From the NCBI GenBank assembly GCA_012799545.1, contig JAAZLA010000066.1:1-11774 (forward strand): DNA of 11,774 bases. Direction: 5' to 3'. A program made the position numbers and the translations under genes. Origin of the DNA: Treponema sp. (GTDB lineage: Bacteria; Spirochaetota; Spirochaetia; Treponematales; Treponemataceae). The notes beneath the pieces are model-generated. The model searched no databases. It saw nothing but the letters and a program-made list of their open reading frames with translations, and was not told the DNA's origin. Below, piece after piece: positions 6,067-11,774 of this stretch (positions are counted from its first letter, which is position 1; every line of letters begins with the position of its first letter).

Positions 6067-8685
6067 ATGGCAGAAGAAGTAGAGAAAAAACCAGCATTTA
6101 TATTAAATAAAAATCCCGAAAAAACACAAGAAAAAACTCCTGAACCCAAGGGAACAGACTCATCTTCTGAAGCTACAAAAAAAGCACCTTCTCGAAGAAA
6201 GGCAGTTGTAAAGGTTGTTGCACAAGAAAAACCTGATAAAAAAGCTAAGGCCGATACACCTGAAGTAAAAGCACAAGTGGAAAAAAAAGATACTGAGTCT
6301 AAGAAAGAGAGCAGTTCCAAAAAAGAAGTGGAACATAAAGTGCCTTCTCCTATTGAAGGTCCAGTTATTGTAAGACGGGCATCTGGTTCTGTTACTGAAC
6401 TGAGTCCACAACGTCCAAACAGTAAGCAAGGAAATCTTGCTGATAAGCCACGTGTGCGTCGCGAAGCTGGGCAACGAGATGGCGGCAGAAATTATCCTCC
6501 ACGACGCGAAGGTGGCTATCGTCGTGATGCGGGGGCACAAGGGCGCGATGGCAGTTTTAACAGACAGCCTGGAAGTCGAGGTCCAAATACTCGTCCCGGT
6601 GGACAGCAAGGACGGCCTTCCTATGGCGGTCAAGGTTCACGTCCTCCTTATGGTGGTGGACAAGCTGGTGGAAGACCACAAGGCGGTCCACGTTTTGGTA
6701 CAGGATTTAAACCAGGCTTTGGTGCTGCACCTGCTCCCATGGAAGAAAACAAAAAGGTTCCAGCTAAAAAAACATTTAAAGCTAAACGCCCTATTTACAA
6801 TAGAAGAGACAAGGAAGAAAATATTAGCGATAAGCTTTTTGGACAAAAGAAAAAGCAATCCGTAAAAACAAATCCTATACCTGAAAGTATCGAGATTATG
6901 GAAACGATTTCTGTTTCAGATCTTGCAAAAAAGATGAACTTAAAGGCATCAGAATTGATTGCAAAGCTCATGTCCATGGGCATGATGGTTTCTATTACGC
7001 AGTCTATTGACTCCGATACAGCTACCTTACTTGCCTCTGAGTTTGGCTGCGAAGTGCATTTAGTGAGCTTATACGATGAAACCGTTATTGCAAGTCAGGA
7101 AGATAAGCCAGAAGATATGGCTTCTCGTCCACCTGTTGTAACAATCATGGGACACGTTGACCATGGTAAAACAAAAACGCTTGATGCTATTCGTTCTGCA
7201 AACGTTATTGCCACTGAATTTGGTGGTATCACCCAACATATTGGTGCTTACATGGTTGAAACAGAGAAGGGTAGAATAACCTTCCTCGATACACCTGGAC
7301 ACGAAGCCTTTACCATGATGAGGGCGCGTGGTGCAAAGGTTACCGACATTGTTATTCTTGTTGTAGCAGCCGATGACGGCGTTATGCCACAAACAATAGA
7401 AGCCATAAATCACGCAAAAGATGCCAATGTTCCTATTGTTGTTGCGGTGAACAAAGTCGATAAGCCTGAGGCAAATCCTGACAAGGTTAAAACAAAGCTT
7501 TCCGAGCTAGGTCTCATGCCCGAAGAATGGGGTGGAGACACACAATTTGTACATATATCAGCCTTAAAAAAAGAAGGCTTAAACGAGCTCCTCGATGCTG
7601 TTTTATTACAAGCAGAAATTCTCGAGTTGACTGCAAATCACGCCTGTAGAGCTGAGGGTAAGGTTATAGAGTCGCGCATCGATCACGGTCGTGGTGTTGT
7701 TGCAACGATTATCGTCGAACGTGGAACCTTGCGAACAGGGGACCCCTATGTTGCTGGCATCTATGCAGGACGTGTTCGTGCAATCTTTAATGACCGAGGA
7801 CAAAAAATCGATGAGGCAACGCCGAGTATGCCGGTTGAAATTCTTGGTCTCGAAGCGATGCCAAATGCAGGTGATCCCTTCCAAGTTACTGACTCTGAAA
7901 AAACAGCCCGTGCTATTTCTTCTAAGCGACAAGAACTTAAACGCTTTGAAGATGCAAAGTCTGTCAAAAAGGTTACGCTCGACAATCTCTACGAAACCAT
8001 TGATGCAGGCGAGTGCTTAGAACTCAAGGTTATTATCAAGTCTGACGTGCAAGGTTCAGCTGAAGCTCTCAAACAGTCTCTCGAAAAACTTTCAACGCGA
8101 GATGTTCGTCTAAATGTTATTCACGCATCAGCCGGTGCTATAAATGAAAGCGATGTTATGCTTGCAGCAACCGATTCAAATGCGCTTATTATTGGCTTTA
8201 ATGTGCGACCAACACCAAAGGCTCGAGTTCTTGCAGAAACTGAAAAAGTTGATATTCGTAAGTACAATGTTATTTACAAGGCTGTGGAAGAAATTACCCT
8301 TGCAATGGAAGGCATGCTCAAACCCGATGTTAAGGAAGAAATCATTGGTATGCTTGAAGTTCGTGAAACCTTTAAAGTGCCAAAAATTGGACTTATTGCA
8401 GGCTCCTATGTGCTCAGCGGTGCCATTAAACGAACAAGCAGCGTAAATATTATACGTGATGGCATTGTTATTCACTCTGGCAAGGTTACTTCTCTAAAAC
8501 GATTTAAAGATGATGCAAAAGAAGTCAATGCTGGCTATGAATGCGGTGTCGGTGTCGATACCTGGCAGGATATAAAGGTTGGCGATCAGTTTGAGGTTTT
8601 TGAATATGTTGAAGTTGCACGAAAACTCGGTGAATCTTTAGAATCTATAAAAGCAGCTGAAGCAAAAAAAAGCAGCGAAGGCTGA
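6067..8685 (+). CDS. infB: Translation initiation factor IF-2
   Basis: IF2 is the GTPase that brings initiator fMet-tRNA to the 30S subunit and promotes subunit joining. The 872-residue protein opens with a Lys/Glu/Ser/Pro-rich, low-complexity region (~1-130), then an Arg/Gly/Pro/Tyr-rich tract (~131-228) with many RRxGG, GGGQ and RPxGG steps. The IF2 N-terminal fold follows around 276-330 (ETISVSDLAKKMNLKASELI). The GTPase domain has G1 GHVDHGKT at 362-369, G2 around GGITQHIGA, G3 DTPGH at 408-412, G4 NKVDK at 462-466 and G5 SALKKEG. The beta-barrel domains and the C-terminal initiator-tRNA-binding domain follow, ending near EVARKLGESLESIKAAEA. ATG 6067 is preferred over GTG 6061 because of the ribosome-binding site overlapping the nusA stop; only two residues differ. 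rbfA follows after 15 bases. Confidence 0.96.
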   Translation: MAEEVEKKPAFILNKNPEKTQEKTPEPKGTDSSSEATKKAPSRRKAVVKVVAQEKPDKKAKADTPEVKAQVEKKDTESKKESSSKKEVEHKVPSPIEGPVIVRRASGSVTELSPQRPNSKQGNLADKPRVRREAGQRDGGRNYPPRREGGYRRDAGAQGRDGSFNRQPGSRGPNTRPGGQQGRPSYGGQGSRPPYGGGQAGGRPQGGPRFGTGFKPGFGAAPAPMEENKKVPAKKTFKAKRPIYNRRDKEENISDKLFGQKKKQSVKTNPIPESIEIMETISVSDLAKKMNLKASELIAKLMSMGMMVSITQSIDSDTATLLASEFGCEVHLVSLYDETVIASQEDKPEDMASRPPVVTIMGHVDHGKTKTLDAIRSANVIATEFGGITQHIGAYMVETEKGRITFLDTPGHEAFTMMRARGAKVTDIVILVVAADDGVMPQTIEAINHAKDANVPIVVAVNKVDKPEANPDKVKTKLSELGLMPEEWGGDTQFVHISALKKEGLNELLDAVLLQAEILELTANHACRAEGKVIESRIDHGRGVVATIIVERGTLRTGDPYVAGIYAGRVRAIFNDRGQKIDEATPSMPVEILGLEAMPNAGDPFQVTDSEKTARAISSKRQELKRFEDAKSVKKVTLDNLYETIDAGECLELKVIIKSDVQGSAEALKQSLEKLSTRDVRLNVIHASAGAINESDVMLAATDSNALIIGFNVRPTPKARVLAETEKVDIRKYNVIYKAVEEITLAMEGMLKPDVKEEIIGMLEVRETFKVPKIGLIAGSYVLSGAIKRTSSVNIIRDGIVIHSGKVTSLKRFKDDAKEVNAGYECGVGVDTWQDIKVGDQFEVFEYVEVARKLGESLESIKAAEAKKSSEG

Positions 8686-8700
8686 AAGTAAGGAATAGCG

Positions 8701-9102
8701 ATGGGAGACTTTAGATTGATACGCCTCGGAGGACAAATCCGAGATGAAATTTCAAAAATGATTGCAAAACAAACAATCAAAGATCCACGTGTTTCTACTT
8801 TTTTGTCGATTAACCTTGTAGAGCTTTCGGGAGACTTAGGTTTTGCAAAGGTTTATGTTTCAAGCTTTATGGACGATGCGCAAACAGAAAAAGGCGTAAA
8901 AGGTTTGCAAAGTGCGGCTGGTTTTATTCAAACCCAGCTATCGAAAAAACTTCGCTTGCGACAATTTCCTAAGCTAGAATTCGTGCGAGATAAAAGTATT
9001 CAAGAGGGCTTTGATATGGTGCAAAAACTAACAGCTCTTGAAGAAAGTGAAAAGCAAAACGCTCGTGAAGATGGAGAAAATCTCGATAACGACGATGAAT
9101 GA
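8701..9102 (+). CDS. rbfA: Ribosome-binding factor A
   Basis: RbfA is a small KH-fold protein that binds the 30S subunit during late maturation and cold adaptation. The 133-residue protein shows the family start RLGGQIRDEISKMI, the central DPRVSTFLSINLVELSGDLGFAKVYVS (landmarks DPRV at 27-30 and AKVYVS near 48) and the LSKKLRLRQFPKLEFVRDKSI segment near 81-100. The last ~20 residues are acidic and polar (EESEKQNAREDGENLDNDDE), a tail beyond the fold. ATG 8701 has TAAGGA at 8689-8694 six bases upstream. Its 3' end overlaps the truB start by eight bases, so the two are probably translated in a coupled way. Confidence 0.93.
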   Translation: MGDFRLIRLGGQIRDEISKMIAKQTIKDPRVSTFLSINLVELSGDLGFAKVYVSSFMDDAQTEKGVKGLQSAAGFIQTQLSKKLRLRQFPKLEFVRDKSIQEGFDMVQKLTALEESEKQNAREDGENLDNDDE

Positions 9103-10069
9103 AACTAAAACAAAAGAGCCAGGGCTTTTGCTCTATGCGAAACGCTCTGGTCCTACCAGTTTTAATGCCTTGTGGGATATAAAAAAAGCCTTAGATACAA
9201 AAAAAATAGGTCATACTGGTACCCTTGACAGTTTTGCCGAGGGTTTACTCGTTGTTTTGAGCAATGGCGCTACAAAACTCGTAAGCCATGTAACTAACTT
9301 TGACAAAAAATACGAGGCTATTATTGCTTTTGGGCAAGAAACCGACACCCTTGATCCCCTCGGGACGATTATATCTGAATCCGATTTCCCTAGCAAAGAA
9401 GCACTTGAAAAAACACTTGAAAACTTTACAGGGAAAATAGAACAAAGACCGCCTATTTATTCATCCATTTATGTACAAGGAAAAAGAGCAAGCGATCTTG
9501 CACGGGACGGCGAAACGGTTGCCTTAAAAAAACGGCTCGTTGAGGTATATTCCCTTGAACTTCTCGAAGTTGACAATCCAGATGCTATTCGTTTTGCTCA
9601 TATTCGTGCTCACGTTTCAAAGGGAACCTATATTCGATCCCTTGCGCGAGATATTGCAAAGTCGATGGGACTTTGTGCGCATCTTGCACGATTACGCCGC
9701 ACCAGTGTCGGTCCTTTTTCCCTAGAAGATGCTGTTTTTTTCGAGCAACTCTCCCCATTTAATCTAAGTCAATTGCAAACTCCCGTAGCGACAATAAAAA
9801 CAAACTTAGAAAAACTTCCCTGGCAAAATATAAAAGATGCCTGCCTCGCGCTTGGAGAGACTGAAGCAAAAGCGATGGGTTTTTCTACCCGTATCTTAAA
9901 AAAAATATTTGAAAAGAATTTTTCTAAGGGTATGAACTTAGAAGAAAATTGGTTTTCATCTCCTATTCCAGAGGATGAATCTCTTATTTTTTCACAAGAA
10001 AATCAGTTTTTGGGTGCAATAAAAAATATAAATCAAAAACTCAGTTATTCTTTTGTTATAAAAACCTGA
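9095..10069 (+). CDS. truB: tRNA pseudouridine-55 synthase TruB
   Basis: TruB turns U55 in the T-loop of tRNAs into pseudouridine. The 324-residue protein has the catalytic motif GHTGTLDSFAEGLL at 39-52 with catalytic Asp45; the usual Pro after this Asp is Ser here. Other family blocks are KKYEAIIAFGQETDTLDPLG at 71-90 (Tyr73), QRPPIYSSIYVQGKRA near 117-132, and SKGTYIRSLARDI at 175-187 followed by HLARLRRTSVGPF. The C-terminal ~85 residues are a poorly conserved PUA-like part ending LSYSFVIKT. ATG 9095 sits in ATGAATGA and overlaps the rbfA stop; an earlier in-frame ATG at 9071 is possible but deeper inside rbfA. No good Shine-Dalgarno is seen, in line with coupling. ribF begins 12 bases after the stop. 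Confidence 0.93.
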   Translation: MNETKTKEPGLLLYAKRSGPTSFNALWDIKKALDTKKIGHTGTLDSFAEGLLVVLSNGATKLVSHVTNFDKKYEAIIAFGQETDTLDPLGTIISESDFPSKEALEKTLENFTGKIEQRPPIYSSIYVQGKRASDLARDGETVALKKRLVEVYSLELLEVDNPDAIRFAHIRAHVSKGTYIRSLARDIAKSMGLCAHLARLRRTSVGPFSLEDAVFFEQLSPFNLSQLQTPVATIKTNLEKLPWQNIKDACLALGETEAKAMGFSTRILKKIFEKNFSKGMNLEENWFSSPIPEDESLIFSQENQFLGAIKNINQKLSYSFVIKT

Positions 10070-10081
10070 TTTGGGCTTGCT

Positions 10082-10936
10082 ATGAAAATATTGTATTGGA
10101 AAAACATAGAAAAAGCATATCGCAAGCGGCATAAAACAAGGGTTTCAAAAAAAATACAAGAAATACGTGATTTTTTTAACAAGCCTACTGCCTTGAGTAT
10201 CGGTGCTTTTGACGGACCGCATCTTGGGCATGAAAGGCTTTTCGATACTGTTTTGGCAGAAAAAAAAGACGGCTCTCTTGCTGGTCTCGTGAGTTTTATA
10301 CAATCGCCGAAGATGCGAAGTAAAAAAAACTTTCAAGGTGAGATTTCAAGCTTGCGTTTACGTACTTCTTTTTTTGAAGAAAAAAACTTTGATTTTATCA
10401 TACTCATTGACTTTTCTCCCAAATTTAGTAGAATGGAAGGGAAGTTGTTCTTATCGATTCTTTTTTTTGTAAGCAAGACGAAGTTTTTAGCCATCGGTCC
10501 AGATTTTCGTTGTGGTTTTCAAGGAAGAACAGGACTGAAGGAAATTGCCTCTTTGGTAAAAGAAAAAGGCATACACTTGGAAGTGCTTGATGAATTTTTA
10601 GTTTCAGGCTTAGGAGCCCGATCTACAAAGATTCGTGAAGCAGTGTATGTAGGAGATTTTAAAACAGCTAAAATCCTTTTGGGAAGAGCCTATATCGTTG
10701 ATCTAGTATCTGCAACAAAAGGGAAAAAAATAGGTTTGAAAAAAAACGTATGGCAGATTTCCGCTGGAAAGATACGCCAGGTTTTGCCACCGGAGGGTTC
10801 ATATCGGGTCAAAGCACATTTTGCTGACGGCTCATTTTTGTTCGCTTCCTGTATTCGTGAGGCTCATTTCCTTCGCCTCGAGTTGCACGAAGACAACACT
10901 GAAAATGTGGTGGCAATTAGTTTTGGATATAGATAG
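10082..10936 (+). CDS. ribF: RibF-type FAD synthetase with degenerate riboflavin-kinase domain
   Basis: Bacterial RibF normally has two activities: riboflavin kinase (to FMN) in the C-terminal half and FMN adenylyltransferase (to FAD) in the N-terminal half. In this 284-residue protein the adenylyltransferase half is complete: LSIGAFDGPHLGH at 38-50 with the nucleotide-binding HLGH, IGPDFRCGFQGRTG at 138-151, and ARSTKIREAVYVGDFKTAKILLGRAY at 179-204 (landmarks STKIR 181-185, LLGR 199-202). The kinase half is short (~80 residues). Where the family has GFPTAN, this protein reads GLKKN at 218-222, and the usual G-x-RPTF block is absent; a Glu that may match the catalytic one remains at 260 (REAHFL). 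The start ATG 10082 has only a weak GGG upstream; the ~35 residues before the first motif are basic and longer than usual. FAD synthesis is likely, FMN synthesis doubtful. Confidence 0.88.
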   Translation: MKILYWKNIEKAYRKRHKTRVSKKIQEIRDFFNKPTALSIGAFDGPHLGHERLFDTVLAEKKDGSLAGLVSFIQSPKMRSKKNFQGEISSLRLRTSFFEEKNFDFIILIDFSPKFSRMEGKLFLSILFFVSKTKFLAIGPDFRCGFQGRTGLKEIASLVKEKGIHLEVLDEFLVSGLGARSTKIREAVYVGDFKTAKILLGRAYIVDLVSATKGKKIGLKKNVWQISAGKIRQVLPPEGSYRVKAHFADGSFLFASCIREAHFLRLELHEDNTENVVAISFGYR

Positions 10937-10961
10937 GAAAAATTATACTAAGGAGTAAGTA

Positions 10962-11231
10962 ATGGCGCTTACAAAAGAAAAAACAGCTGCAACAGTTGCA
11001 GCATTTGGTGCGAGTGCAAAAGACACAGGCAATACAAAGGTTCAAGTTGCTTTATTGACAGAAAGAATTAAACAATTAACCGAACACTGTAAAACCTTTA
11101 AAAAAGACAAGTCTGCATCACGCGGTTTAATAAAATTAGTCGGACAAAGAAGAAATTTATTAAAATATCTCGAACGCACAGAGCTTGATACCTACCGTGC
11201 GCTTATTAAAGAGTTGGGATTACGAAAATAA
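10962..11231 (+). CDS. rpsO: 30S ribosomal protein S15
   Basis: S15 binds 16S rRNA early in assembly of the 30S platform. The 89-residue protein has the exact family length and layout: MALTKEKTAATVAAFG at the N-terminus, DTGNTKVQVALLTERIKQLTEH in the middle, and LVGQRRNLLKYLERTELDTYRALIKELGLRK across 59-89 (landmarks QRRNLLKYL and the final LGLRK). The rRNA-contact segment, HKKDHHSRRGL in Escherichia coli, reads FKKDKSASRGL here, so the Asp is kept but the His residues and the first Ser are changed. ATG 10962 follows AAGGAG at 10950-10955 with six bases spacing, the best ribosome-binding site in the operon. rpsO next to pnp is a widely conserved pairing. Confidence 0.96.
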   Translation: MALTKEKTAATVAAFGASAKDTGNTKVQVALLTERIKQLTEHCKTFKKDKSASRGLIKLVGQRRNLLKYLERTELDTYRALIKELGLRK

Positions 11232-11251
11232 GTAGTTTTAAACCCTGTATA

Positions 11252-11284
11252 AACCTTAGTTAGCTTCAAGAGTTAACTAAGGTT
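11252..11284 (+). promoter_or_regulatory. Long hairpin between rpsO and pnp
   Basis: Arms of 15 bases (11252-11266, 11270-11284), with two G-T pairs, close a CAA loop. No T-run follows directly, so it is not a classic terminator. In Escherichia coli the same interval holds a terminator and an RNase III-cut stem that lets PNPase control its own mRNA; an analogous processing or attenuation site is a reasonable inference here. The ~60 bases between the hairpin and pnp hold nothing else I can name except the pnp ribosome-binding site. Confidence 0.65.
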
Positions 11285-11347
11285 ATATTCGTTTTAAATG
11301 AATAGTTTCGCAAAATGCTTTTCTATTTATTTATACTAGGAGAAAAT

Positions 11348-11774
11348 ATGAACGAAATTAAACGAGTTAGTTATAAAATAGGTGATGAAGAGCTTATTCT
11401 AGAAACTGGCCTTATGGCAAAACAAACCAATGGAACAGTGTACGCACAGTTTGGCGGTTCCGCAATTATTGCGACAGTTTGTGCCTCTGGGGAAGCAAAA
11501 GAAGGCTTAGACTATGTGCCTCTTACCGTAGATTATAATGAAAAATACTATGCTGCGGGGAAAATTCCTGGTGGTTTTATTAAACGAGAGGGGAGACCAA
11601 AAGACAAAGAGATTTTAGTTTCACGTCTCATCGACCGTCCTATGCGACCTCTTTTTGATATTGCCTTTGGTCGCGATATACAGATTGTACCTACTTGCGT
11701 TTCAACTGACCAAGTAAATCCACCAGATATTTTATCTGTTATTGCCAGTTCTGCTGCAGTACATATTTCTGATA
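11348..11774 (+). CDS. pnp: Polyribonucleotide nucleotidyltransferase (PNPase), N-terminal part
   Basis: PNPase is a 3'-5' phosphorolytic exoribonuclease central to mRNA decay. The window contains only the first 142 codons, which fall in the first RNase PH domain. The family pattern is clear: LETGLMAKQTNGTVYAQFG near 19-37, LDYVPLTVDYNEKYYAAGKIPGGF near 54-77, and the signature KREGRPKDKEILVSRLIDRPMRPLF, whose landmarks are REGRPKD at 80-86 and SRLIDRP at 92-98. ATG 11348 has AGGAG at 11338-11342, five bases upstream. The second RNase PH domain and the KH and S1 domains would lie beyond the right edge. It is probably transcribed both with rpsO and under control of the hairpin in its leader. 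Confidence 0.96.
   Translation, partial: MNEIKRVSYKIGDEELILETGLMAKQTNGTVYAQFGGSAIIATVCASGEAKEGLDYVPLTVDYNEKYYAAGKIPGGFIKREGRPKDKEILVSRLIDRPMRPLFDIAFGRDIQIVPTCVSTDQVNPPDILSVIASSAAVHISD

Noticed and set aside
10147..10468. Runs of eight A (10147-10154) and eight T (10461-10468) in ribF as phase-variation switches
   Set aside because: Such runs occur elsewhere in this AT-rich window, the frame is intact, and a phase-variable cofactor enzyme is implausible.
10921..10949. Promoter for rpsO using TATACT at 10944-10949
   Set aside because: There is no acceptable -35 box and transcription would begin after the Shine-Dalgarno sequence.
1..11774. CRISPR arrays, tRNA genes, transposases, toxin-antitoxin pairs, phage genes
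   Set aside because: I looked for regularly spaced repeats, tRNA-like folds and accessory-gene motifs and found none; all longer frames are accounted for by core genes.

Overview
The window is a stretch of ordinary bacterial chromosome, most likely from a spirochaete of the genus Treponema. Three things suggest this: a eukaryote-type hexokinase (rare in bacteria, known in Treponema), the block rimP-nusA-infB-rbfA-truB-ribF-rpsO-pnp as remembered from Treponema pallidum, and a NusA with a very acidic C-terminus. The DNA looks AT-rich. The assignment rests on remembered family features, not on a search. I see no phage, insertion sequence, CRISPR array, tRNA or rRNA.

Layout. From the left edge to 1778 on the minus strand lies the first ~590 codons of a Rep/UvrD-type DNA helicase, cut by the window edge inside motif VI. 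A divergent intergenic region (1779-2073) carries a promoter for each neighbour and, between them, three consecutive hairpin-forming inverted repeats. Hexokinase follows (2074-3402, plus). It shares a hairpin terminator with a convergent small membrane protein of the DUF1622 type (3454-3801, minus). Another divergent region (3802-4082) holds the DUF1622 promoter, a near-consensus promoter for the rimP operon, and an intrinsic-terminator hairpin in the rimP leader.

From 4083 to the right edge all genes are on the plus strand and tightly packed: rimP, nusA, infB, rbfA, truB (overlapping rbfA), ribF, rpsO and the first 142 codons of pnp. They cover 30S maturation (RimP, RbfA, S15), transcription elongation and termination (NusA), translation initiation (IF2), tRNA modification (TruB), flavin cofactor synthesis (RibF) and RNA decay (PNPase). 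A leader terminator ahead of the first gene and a long hairpin between rpsO and pnp are likely control points for NusA/RimP and PNPase respectively.

No clearly new multi-gene system is visible. The points most worth a second look are the hairpin array between the divergent promoters, the rimP-nusA leader attenuator, a zinc-ribbon-like module at the end of NusA, an RG-rich tract in IF2, and a RibF whose riboflavin-kinase half appears degenerate.
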